Assembly: GCA_050734185.1 (NCBI GenBank)
Contig: JBOHUE010000182.1
Location: 1 to 10,783 of the forward strand
Direction of reading: 5' to 3'
Source: JAFALX01 sp050734185
GTDB taxonomy: Bacteria > Chloroflexota > Dormibacteria > Aeolococcales > Aeolococcaceae
DNA: 10,783 bases
This document shows, piece after piece, positions 1-5,560 of the stretch (position 1 is its first letter; every line of letters begins with the position of its first letter). The translations under genes were made by a program, and so were the position numbers. The notes under the pieces are model-generated. The model was not told where the DNA came from. It did no database searches and saw only the letters and a program-made list of their open reading frames with translations.

Positions 1-849
1 GGCGAGGACCGCGCGCACGCGCGCCGCGTTTTCGGCAGCGTCGCCGCCGCGCAACTGGTCGGCGCCGGCGGGCGCGAGCCCCAGCGCGGCCGGATCGATC
101 GCCTGCTCGGTGACACCCTGCGGCGTCACCTCGAAACACTGCGATGGCCCGTCCAGACCGAGCTCGTCGAGCCCGCCGGCGCCGGTGAAGACGAGCGCGT
201 GCTGATGGCCGAGCTGCTGCAGCACCCCCGCCATGAGCGGCGCCATCGCCGGGTCCGCGACACCGAGCGCCTGCCGGCGCACGCCGGCCGGATTGGCCAG
301 CGGGCCGAGCACATTGAAGACGGTGCGGATTCCGAGCTCGCTGCGCACGGGACCCGCATGGCGCATCGCAGGGTGGTACGCCGGCGCGAAGAAGAACCCC
401 ATCCCCGCGGCCTCGACGCATGCCGAGACACCGGCCGGCGGCAGCGCGATCACGACGCCCAACGCCTCGAGGACGTCCGCGCTGCCACAGCGCGACGACG
501 CCGCGCGGTTGCCGTGCTTGGCCACACGCGCACCCGCTCCAGCGGCCACCATGGCCGCTGTGGTGGAGATGTTGAAGGTGAGGCTGCCGTCACCACCGGT
601 GCCACACGTGTCCACGGCCTCGCGCTTCAGCTGCACCGCAGTGGCGTGCGCGCGCATCGACTCGACCATGCCGCAGATCTCGTCGACGGTCTCCCCCTTG
701 GTTCGCATCGCGGCGAGCAGCGCGCCGATGAGCACCGGCGACGCGCTCCCCTCCATGATCTCGTCCATCGCGCAGCGTGCGGAAACGCGTTCGAGGTCGT
801 GCCCCGCCACCACTGTGCGCAGTGCGGTTCGCACGCCGCCGTCGGTCAT
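1..849 (-). CDS. trpD: Anthranilate phosphoribosyltransferase TrpD (C-terminus cut by window edge)
   Basis: TrpD transfers phosphoribose from PRPP to anthranilate, the second committed step of tryptophan biosynthesis, in the cytoplasm. The minus frame is open from the ATG at 849 to the window edge, giving 283 residues of a family usually about 340-350 long; the missing part is the C-terminus. Visible motifs are the N-terminal helical segment with AMDEIM (27-32) and KGET (51-54), the PRPP loop CGTGGDGS (82-89), the anthranilate/PRPP segment KHGNRAASSRCGSADVLEALG starting at Lys111, FNVLGPLANP (178-187), and GLDEL (226-230) supplying the acidic metal-binding pair Asp228/Glu229. All key residues seen are intact. 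The start is well supported because the family's N-terminal helices begin soon after it; no strong Shine-Dalgarno lies upstream. It diverges from the hydrolase at 871. No other trp gene is visible, though one could lie beyond the left edge. Confidence 0.96.
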   Translation of the reverse strand, partial: MTDGGVRTALRTVVAGHDLERVSARCAMDEIMEGSASPVLIGALLAAMRTKGETVDEICGMVESMRAHATAVQLKREAVDTCGTGGDGSLTFNISTTAAMVAAGAGARVAKHGNRAASSRCGSADVLEALGVVIALPPAGVSACVEAAGMGFFFAPAYHPAMRHAGPVRSELGIRTVFNVLGPLANPAGVRRQALGVADPAMAPLMAGVLQQLGHQHALVFTGAGGLDELGLDGPSQCFEVTPQGVTEQAIDPAALGLAPAGADQLRGGDAAENAARVRAVLA

Positions 850-870
850 GGAGAATCGACCCTATCACCC

Positions 871-1752
871 ATGACTGCGCGCACCCTTGAACCGTTCGAC
901 CCCGTGGTGGTGGCGCCCTGGAAAATCGGGAGCGGCCGCCGCGGCGCGCTGCTGATCCACGGGTTCGCCGGCACCCCGCCGGAGATGCGCCGGCTCGGTG
1001 AGCATCTGGCCGAGCGGGGGTGGCGGTGCGCCGGCCCGGCCCTGCCCGGACACGGGCTGCGTCCTGAGGATCTGCATCGCACGCGGTGGACGGACTGGGC
1101 GGCGGGCGTGCAGCGCGCCTTCGACGAGCTCGCGGCCGAGTGCGACGACGACGTCGTCGTCGCGGGGCAGTCGATGGGCGGCGCACTGGCGCTGCATCTC
1201 GCGGCCACCGACCTCCGCGTCCGCGCCGTCGCCAGCCTGGCGACCCCGCTCTGGCTGCCCGGGTACCTGCAGCACCTGCTGCCGGTGCTCAGCCGCGTGG
1301 TGCGCTGGCACACTCCGACGTCGGACGTCGACCTGTGGGACCAGGAAGCGGTCGACGAGCTCTGGTCCTACGGCATTCGCTCGACCACCTCGATCCTCGA
1401 GCTCAAGCGGCTGTGCGCCGCGGTGCGCGACGAGCTGGCGGAGATCCGCGCGCCCGTCCTGGTGCTGCACGGCGGGCGCGACCGCACCATCGATCCGGCG
1501 TGTGCCGCCGAGATCGCCGAGCGGCTGATCTGCAGCGCGGCCACCGACCTGCACATCTATCCGCGCAGCGGTCACGCAATCTCCATCGACGTCGACCGCG
1601 AGGACATCAACCGGCGCGTGACCGACTGGTTCGAGCGCTACTCGCCGCCCAGCAGGCGGCGCGCCGTGTCCGAATCGAGCACGGGATTCGACGGCGGGCC
1701 CTCGTCGACCGGCGCCTTGGCGCGCCGCGGCGGCCGCTCGCCCGACCGCTGA
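871..1752 (+). CDS. Alpha/beta-hydrolase, carboxylesterase / monoacylglycerol-lipase type
   Basis: This is a 293-residue serine hydrolase of the alpha/beta fold, probably cytoplasmic (no signal peptide), resembling Est30-like carboxylesterases and bacterial monoacylglycerol lipases; the substrate is not determinable. Oxyanion-hole motif HGFAGTP is at 30-36, the nucleophile elbow GQSMGG at 99-104 (Ser101), the acid in HGGRDRTI at 200-207 (Asp204) and the catalytic His235 in SGHAIS. A lid-like segment lies around 128-175. The fold appears complete at the WFERY segment (253-257); the remaining 36 residues are Ser/Arg/Gly-rich and low in complexity, and lie antisense to the zinc-ribbon gene. The ATG at 871 places the first strand and HGF at the usual distance. 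The frame is open upstream, but that stretch is antisense to trpD. GGAG at 850-853 is about 17 nt from the ATG, too far to be a good ribosome site. Confidence 0.9.
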   Translation: MTARTLEPFDPVVVAPWKIGSGRRGALLIHGFAGTPPEMRRLGEHLAERGWRCAGPALPGHGLRPEDLHRTRWTDWAAGVQRAFDELAAECDDDVVVAGQSMGGALALHLAATDLRVRAVASLATPLWLPGYLQHLLPVLSRVVRWHTPTSDVDLWDQEAVDELWSYGIRSTTSILELKRLCAAVRDELAEIRAPVLVLHGGRDRTIDPACAAEIAERLICSAATDLHIYPRSGHAISIDVDREDINRRVTDWFERYSPPSRRRAVSESSTGFDGGPSSTGALARRGGRSPDR

Positions 1753-1928
1753 CGCTTCGGCTGCGGCTCGCCGCGCACAACCGACCCACACGCGGCACAG
1801 CGACGGACAGAGCGTTCGAGCCCGCGACTCGCGTACTCCACATGCGAGAAGCGCAGCTCACCGCCGCATTCCGGGCAGGCCGGTGCGCGCCGCTCGGGCG
1901 CCGGCGACGGAGGTCTGTCTCGGCTCAT
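1638..1928 (-). CDS. Small zinc-ribbon protein of unknown function
   Basis: This encodes a 96-residue protein with a clear four-cysteine zinc ribbon: CPECGG (Cys18, Cys21) and CAACGS (Cys44, Cys47), separated by 22 residues that include FSHVEYASRG. A basic, Pro/Arg-rich linker (about 50-75) follows, and then a more ordered-looking C-terminal tail ending NPVLDSDTARRLLGGE. The paired CxxC knuckles make a real gene likely, with structural zinc and a possible nucleic-acid or protein-binding role; I do not recognise a named family. Its last ~38 codons run antisense to the end of the hydrolase. The ATG at 1928 is the first start in frame and lies next to the AT-rich spacer; only a weak purine stretch (AAAGA) precedes it. 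Confidence 0.75.
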   Translation of the reverse strand: MSRDRPPSPAPERRAPACPECGGELRFSHVEYASRGLERSVRRCAACGSVVRGEPQPKRQRSGERPPRRAKAPVDEGPPSNPVLDSDTARRLLGGE

Positions 1929-2068
1929 TGATCTTTACGAATGTTTACGGCCTTTGTTGTGTCAACCATCACATTCCGCCGTACGGTGTTGCATCGGGCC
2001 CCCCCACATCCACCATCGCGCAAGAACTCACGTCCCACAACGTTTTACCGGCAAAGGGGAATCACCCA
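1929..2068. other. AT-richer intergenic spacer between divergent small genes
   Basis: This 140-bp stretch separates the zinc-ribbon gene (leftward) from the 57-aa/Nudix pair (rightward) and should hold both promoters. Its first ~60 bases are clearly less GC-rich than the rest of the window. It contains two TTTACG copies 10 bp apart (1934-1939 and 1944-1949), the minus-strand TTGACA (1965-1960), TACGGT (1982-1987) as a weak rightward -10, and a run of seven C (1999-2005). I see no convincing rightward -35 at correct spacing. Confidence 0.5.
1937..1965 (-). promoter_or_regulatory. Weak candidate promoter of the zinc-ribbon gene
   Basis: A perfect -35 hexamer TTGACA reads on the minus strand at 1965-1960, facing the zinc-ribbon start at 1928, inside the least GC-rich stretch of the window. 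A -10 at the usual 17-bp distance would be ATTCGT (1942-1937), which is a poor match, so this is only a candidate. If used, the transcript would be nearly leaderless. Confidence 0.22.
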
Positions 2069-2242
2069 ATGGCACCAGAACAACTCCAAGCCCTCGCCGA
2101 CGCAGATGAAGCCGATGTCCGCGAGCGATACGAGCGCCGCCGTCGCATCGCCGACATGATCGATGACGCCGCCAAGCGCGCCGACGTGATGTCACGCTTG
2201 GAAGCGTGGCTGCACTATCAGGGGAACAGCCCGGCGGCCTGA
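2069..2242 (+). CDS. Small charged helical protein, 57 aa, unknown function
   Basis: This small ORF encodes 57 residues, rich in Asp, Glu, Arg and Ala and almost certainly alpha-helical (for example DEADVRERYERRRRIADM), with a single tryptophan near the end (LEAWLHYQG). There is no signal peptide, membrane segment or recognisable domain. Support for a real gene: a good Shine-Dalgarno (AAGGGGA, G-run at 2056-2059) about 9 nt before the ATG, third-position C/G bias typical of the window, and position after a promoter-like spacer. The frame is open further upstream, but that part has no convincing start or coding character. Its end overlaps the likely start of the Nudix gene by 37 bp, suggesting coupled translation. 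I do not recognise it. Confidence 0.6.
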   Translation: MAPEQLQALADADEADVRERYERRRRIADMIDDAAKRADVMSRLEAWLHYQGNSPAA

Positions 2243-2811
2243 ACCGACCGCTCCTGGAACGGCTTCGCGACGCGGTGCGCCGCGGCGAGGCCCCGGCCGC
2301 GGATCCCGGAGGCCGCCGGCCCGCGTCGGTTCTGTTGCTCTTCGACCCGAGCTCGGCGCAGCTGCCGCTGCTCTTCATGCTTCGTTCCAGCGACCTGCGC
2401 CAGCACGCGGGCCAGATCGCCTTCCCGGGTGGAGGCCGTGAGGCCGGCGACGACGATGTCATCGCGACTGCGCTCCGCGAAGCGCACGAAGAGGTCGGCA
2501 TCGAGCCCGGCAACGTCGACGTCATCGGAGTGCTGCCCGCGTTTGACACGGCAGTGTCGAACCGGTGGCTAACGCCGGTCGTGGGACTGCAGCGCGACGT
2601 TTGGACGCTGCGACCCGACCCCATCGAGGTCGCCGAGCTGTTCCGTGTGGATCTGGACGCGCTGCTCGACGCGCCGCACGAGGTGCGCACATTCGAACGC
2701 GACGGTATCGAGCGTGTCGTGCACTTCTACACCGTCGACGGTCGCGTGATCTGGGGCGTCACCGGCGCAATCCTGCACGAGCTGCTGCGCCGTCTCGGAC
2801 GTGACCACTGA
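2206..2811 (+). CDS. Nudix hydrolase, CoA pyrophosphatase type (NudL/Nudt7-like)
   Basis: This is a 201-residue cytoplasmic Nudix enzyme predicted to cleave coenzyme A or its derivatives to 3',5'-ADP and 4'-phosphopantetheine. The CoA-specific (UPF0035) signature is visible at 55-76, with LLFMLRSSDLRQHAG running into QIAFPGG. The Nudix box follows at 77-99: G77, REAHEEVGI at 91-99 with the metal-binding glutamates, and Asp83 where the general consensus has Glu; that substitution is common in CoA-type members. The start is uncertain. GTG at 2206 gives the usual family length and keeps the helix LLERLRDAVRR, but overlaps the upstream 57-aa gene by 37 bp and has only a poor ribosome site. CTG at 2239 or GTG at 2275 are alternatives. 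It stops 74 bp before the FAD oxidase. Confidence 0.88.
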   Translation: MAALSGEQPGGLNRPLLERLRDAVRRGEAPAADPGGRRPASVLLLFDPSSAQLPLLFMLRSSDLRQHAGQIAFPGGGREAGDDDVIATALREAHEEVGIEPGNVDVIGVLPAFDTAVSNRWLTPVVGLQRDVWTLRPDPIEVAELFRVDLDALLDAPHEVRTFERDGIERVVHFYTVDGRVIWGVTGAILHELLRRLGRDH

Positions 2812-2860
2812 CACAGAACCGCCGCGCAATGTGTACCATCTGCCGGCCGTCACGTCACGG
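2808..2860 (+). promoter_or_regulatory. Candidate promoter/operator region before the FAD oxidase
   Basis: The 74-bp gap before the oxidase holds CTGACA (2808-2813, one base from a consensus -35) and TACCAT (2834-2839, a TANNNT -10), but the 20-bp spacing is longer than ideal. Just downstream lies CCGTCACGTCACGG (2847-2860), a 14-bp imperfect palindrome (12 of 14 symmetric) that also holds a tandem TCACG repeat. This could be a regulator site, though the support is weak. Confidence 0.25.
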
Positions 2861-2885
2861 CATCACCATCTGAGGAGTTGGGGAA

Positions 2886-4253
2886 ATGGCTGCTGATGTC
2901 GAGAAGCTGCGGACGCAGGTCCACGGCGAGGTGGTCACGGCGAGTGACGCAGGCTATGACGACGCTCGCGCCGTGCACAACGGAGCGTTCGACAAGCGCC
3001 CGCTGGTGGTGCTGCGTGCGGCGGATGGCGCCGACGTCGTCGCCGGCGTGAACTTCGCGCGCGAGAACGGCCTTGACCTCTCCGTCCGCGGCGGCGGGCA
3101 CAGCGCGCCCGGGTTCGGCACCAACGACGGCGGTGTCGTGATCGACCTCGAGTCCATGCACGACGTGAACGTCGACGCCGCGGCGCAGACCGCATCGGTC
3201 GGCGGCGGCGCGACGCTGGCCCAGATGAATGACGGAGCGCACGCGTACAAGCTGGCCACCACGGGGGGGATCGTCTCCACCACGGGGGTCGGCGGTCTGA
3301 CGCTCGGCGGCGGGATCGGCTACCTGACGCGGGCGTTCGGGCTGACGCTCGACAACCTGCTCTCTGCCGACGTCGTGCTCGCCGACGGGACCGCGGTCAC
3401 GGCCAGCGAGAGCGATCATCCGGACCTGTTCTGGGCGCTGCGCGGGGGCGGCGGCAACTTCGGCGTGGTCACGTCGTTCAAGTTCCAGCTGCACCCGGTC
3501 GATCAGGTCTTCGCCGGGCCGATCTTCTACAACCTCGAGGACCTGCCCACGGTCTTCCGCTTTTTCGACGAGTTCATCACCGACGCGCCGGAGCAGTTCG
3601 GCGGCTTCCCGGCGTGCCAGAAGGCGCCCCCGCTCCCCTTCATACCCGAGGACCGCCATGGCGATCCGATGGCGCTCGTCGTGGTGCACTGGGCGGGACC
3701 GCTCGCCGAGGCCGACAAGGTGCTCAAACCGTTCCGCGAGGTGGCACCCATCGTCGCCGACGGCGCCGGCCCGCTCCCCTATCCCGCGCTCAACGGGGCG
3801 TTCGACGCCATCTTCCCCAAGGGCATCCACGCCTACTGGAAGGCGGCGTTCGTCAACGAGCTGTCCGACGACGCGATCGCGGTGCACGCCGCGCATTGCG
3901 CGACGCTGCCCAACGTGAGCTCGACCATGCACCTGTACCCCATCAACGGGGCCGCCGCCCGCGTCGCCCCCGATGCGACCGCCTTCGCTTACCGCGGCTC
4001 CAAGTACGGCATGGTCATCCTCTCGGCCGGTGCCGATGACGAGGGGGACGCGCCGCGCAGGCAGTGGGTTCGCGACTACTACGATGCGCTGACCCCATAC
4101 ACAGAGCCGGGCGGCTACATCAACTTCATGCAGGACGACGACGCCGACCGGATTCGTGACAACTATCGCCAGAACTTCGACCGGCTGGTTGCGGTGAAGC
4201 GCACCTACGACCCGCACAACCTGTTCCACATGAACCAGAACATCAAGCCGTGA
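2886..4253 (+). CDS. BBE-like FAD-linked oxidoreductase
   Basis: This 455-residue flavoprotein oxidase belongs to the berberine-bridge-enzyme-like / VAO superfamily; bacterial members typically oxidise sugars or secondary metabolites, usually passing electrons to O2 and giving H2O2. The N-terminal FAD-binding PCMH domain spans about 38-210. RGGGHS (68-73) carries His72, the expected site of 8-alpha-histidyl FAD attachment. GVGGLTLGGGIGYL (134-147) and WALRGGGGNFGVVTSF are further FAD-contact motifs. At the position where bicovalent members have the 6-S-cysteinyl Cys (GxCxxVG) this protein has Val130, so only the His link is predicted. The C-terminal BBE segment is typical: YINFMQDDD, NYRQNFDRLVAVKRTYDP, HNLFHMNQNI. 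There is no signal peptide. The ATG is preceded by GAGGAG (2872-2877) with 8-nt spacing. It is followed by osmC after 7 bp, probably in one operon. The substrate cannot be inferred. Confidence 0.93.
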   Translation: MAADVEKLRTQVHGEVVTASDAGYDDARAVHNGAFDKRPLVVLRAADGADVVAGVNFARENGLDLSVRGGGHSAPGFGTNDGGVVIDLESMHDVNVDAAAQTASVGGGATLAQMNDGAHAYKLATTGGIVSTTGVGGLTLGGGIGYLTRAFGLTLDNLLSADVVLADGTAVTASESDHPDLFWALRGGGGNFGVVTSFKFQLHPVDQVFAGPIFYNLEDLPTVFRFFDEFITDAPEQFGGFPACQKAPPLPFIPEDRHGDPMALVVVHWAGPLAEADKVLKPFREVAPIVADGAGPLPYPALNGAFDAIFPKGIHAYWKAAFVNELSDDAIAVHAAHCATLPNVSSTMHLYPINGAAARVAPDATAFAYRGSKYGMVILSAGADDEGDAPRRQWVRDYYDALTPYTEPGGYINFMQDDDADRIRDNYRQNFDRLVAVKRTYDPHNLFHMNQNIKP

Positions 4254-4260
4254 GCCGCGC

Positions 4261-4767
4261 GTGACCGTCGACCGCGACGGGCTTCGCGCGGTGCAGGCGC
4301 CCCTCAAGGAGCGCTACCGAGCCGAAGCCCGCGCGGCACTGGTGACGCTGCACGCACAGGGCGTGCTCGGCGAGCAGGAGGTGTCGTGTTCGGTGGACAC
4401 CGGACGCGCGCTGGTCAACGCCGGGCTGCATCCGGCAAGCGGCGGTGACAGCCTCCACGCGTGCTCCGGCGACATGCTGCTGCAGGCGCTCGTGGCGTGC
4501 GCCGGTGTGACGCTGCAGTCGGTGGCGATCAACCGCGGTATCGAGGTCAGCGGGCGCGTGCTGGCCGAGGGCGATCTCGACTTCCGCGGCACGATGGGCG
4601 TCGATCGCGAGGTGCCCGTCGGCTTCACCGCCATCCGCCTGACGTTCGATGTCCAGAGCGACGCCGACTCCGCGACCCTCGACGCGGTGCTCGAGACGAC
4701 CGAGCGCTACTGCGTGGTGCTGCAGACCATTCGCGGTGCGCCACCGGTGACTGTGCAGCGCGTCTGA
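4261..4767 (+). CDS. OsmC family protein (thiol-dependent peroxide-detoxification type)
   Basis: This is a 168-residue OsmC/Ohr-superfamily protein. Members reduce organic hydroperoxides with a reactive cysteine pair. The two expected cysteines are Cys80 in LVACAGVTL and Cys151 in TERYCVVLQTI. Other family features are AGLHPASGGD (54-63), CSGDMLLQAL (68-77) and a central region DLDFRGTMGV (105-114). The N-terminal LKERYRAEARAALVTL segment points to the subgroup with a longer N-terminus rather than classical Ohr. The start is GTG at 4261, 7 bp after the oxidase stop, with no separate Shine-Dalgarno, so translation is probably coupled. The pairing with an H2O2-generating flavin oxidase suggests peroxide clean-up, which is inference. 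Confidence 0.9.
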   Translation: MTVDRDGLRAVQAPLKERYRAEARAALVTLHAQGVLGEQEVSCSVDTGRALVNAGLHPASGGDSLHACSGDMLLQALVACAGVTLQSVAINRGIEVSGRVLAEGDLDFRGTMGVDREVPVGFTAIRLTFDVQSDADSATLDAVLETTERYCVVLQTIRGAPPVTVQRV

Positions 4768-4793
4768 CGCCACGGCGGCCCGTCCGGTACCCC

Positions 4794-4816
4794 AGCTACT
4801 TGCACTGCAACTAGCT
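4794..4816. promoter_or_regulatory. 23-bp imperfect palindrome, likely PadR operator
   Basis: The half-sites AGCTAcTTGCA (4794-4804) and TGCAAcTAGCT (4806-4816) flank a central C. Every position pairs except the single C/C in each arm, so ten of eleven arm positions are symmetric. The site overlaps the -35 element of the predicted padR promoter, where a bound repressor would block polymerase. A third AGCTA at 4836-4840, forming an inverted pair with TAGCT at 4812-4816, brackets the -10 box. PadR-family repressors commonly bind such dyads in front of their own genes. Confidence 0.65.
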
Positions 4817-4829
4817 GCCGCGATACTAT
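4800..4829 (+). promoter_or_regulatory. Predicted promoter of padR-MFS operon
   Basis: The -35 element TTGCAC (4800-4805) and the -10 element TACTAT (4824-4829) are separated by 18 bp. Initiation would fall near 4836, leaving a leader of about 33 nt that holds the padR ribosome site GAGGG (4857-4861, 7 nt before the ATG). The overlap with the palindrome strengthens the assignment. Confidence 0.5.
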
Positions 4830-4868
4830 CTGCCGAGCTACGGTCAAGAGGTACGTGAGGGTGGACGG

Positions 4869-5552
4869 ATGAGCCCGGCGGTCACCCGCAGCGCGTGGGC
4901 GCTGACGGTGCTGAGCCTGCTGAACGAGCAGGCGATGCACCCGTACGAGATGCGCCGGGTTGTGCGGCACAGGGGCAAGGACGAGCACCTCGAGCTGAAG
5001 CCCGGGTCGCTGTACCGGACCATCGAGCAGCTCGAGCGCGCCGGCCTGGTGGAGCCCACCGAGCGCACCCGCGAGGGCCGCTTCCCCGAGCGCACCGTGT
5101 ACCGCATCACCGAAGTCGGGCGCGACGAGCTCGAGGATTGGCTGCGCGACATGCTGTCGACGCTCCAGAAGGACCTGCCCCAGCTGGTTGCCGCGCTGTC
5201 CTTTCTGCCCCACCTCGAGCCGCTGGACGCGGCGGCCCAGCTGGAGAAGCGGGTCGTGCGCCTCGAGATGACGATCGCGGCGATGGACGCCGCCCGGCAG
5301 CACCTCGACGCGCTGCTGCCGCGCCTCTTCATGGTCGACGACGAATACGCGCGCGCCATGCGAGCGGCCGAGCTCGAGTTCGTGCGCGGGCTGCTCGCCG
5401 ACCTCAACAGCGGGCGCCTGGCGTGGAGCTGCGAGGAGCTGCGCCGCCGCTGGGGCGGCCACGAGCACGTGCCGTTGAGCGCGTTCCAGGTGGTGCCGGA
5501 CGAAACCATCGAATCTCAGGCGACGGATCATCAGAGACGAATAGGGAGTTGA
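4869..5552 (+). CDS. PadR family transcriptional repressor
   Basis: This is a 227-residue PadR-type regulator. The N-terminal winged helix-turn-helix (about 8-90) shows the family pattern: WALTVLSLLNEQAMHPYEM (10-28), the recognition-helix region KPGSLYRTIEQLERAGLVEP (44-63), then the wing with TVYRITEVGRDEL. The longer, charged, helical C-terminal part (about 95-200), including QLEKRVVRLEMTIAAMDAA, fits the Vir-like dimerisation/ligand domain of larger PadR proteins (subfamily 1). It most likely represses its own operon by binding the 23-bp palindrome upstream and releases on binding a drug-like ligand, as known PadR/exporter pairs do. The start is supported by GAGGG 7 nt upstream. Its stop codon overlaps the ribosome site of the exporter gene. 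Confidence 0.92.
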   Translation: MSPAVTRSAWALTVLSLLNEQAMHPYEMRRVVRHRGKDEHLELKPGSLYRTIEQLERAGLVEPTERTREGRFPERTVYRITEVGRDELEDWLRDMLSTLQKDLPQLVAALSFLPHLEPLDAAAQLEKRVVRLEMTIAAMDAARQHLDALLPRLFMVDDEYARAMRAAELEFVRGLLADLNSGRLAWSCEELRRRWGGHEHVPLSAFQVVPDETIESQATDHQRRIGS

Positions 5553-5555
5553 GGA
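5551..5555 (+). promoter_or_regulatory. Ribosome binding site of the MFS gene, overlapping padR stop
   Basis: GAGGA sits 5 nt before the ATG at 5561 and shares bases with the padR TGA (5550-5552). A ribosome ending padR therefore lies on the exporter's initiation site, which implies coupled translation. This also fixes the MFS start, since the same frame is open far upstream inside padR. Confidence 0.65.
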
Positions 5556-5560
5556 CAAAC

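Noticed and set aside
199..870. Long open frame on the plus strand upstream of the hydrolase ATG
   Set aside because: It is antisense to the well-supported trpD gene, Arg/His-rich and without any recognisable domain; high GC removes stop codons in non-coding frames.
1142..1163. A perfect 22-bp palindrome in the hydrolase gene
   Set aside because: It is produced by (GAC)3(GTC)3 coding for Asp-Asp-Asp-Val-Val-Val with the preferred codons, so it is explained by codon choice in a beta-strand; no regulatory role is supported.
2850..4307. 485-codon minus-strand open frame opposite the FAD oxidase and the start of osmC
   Set aside because: No family motif, Arg/Val/His-rich composition typical of antisense shadows; the plus-strand BBE and OsmC proteins are complete with correct motifs.
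4895..5560. In-frame upstream extension of the MFS protein
   Set aside because: It lies in another frame across padR, is Arg/Ala-rich shadow sequence, and a good ribosome site plus ATG at 5561 gives the normal DHA2 N-terminus.
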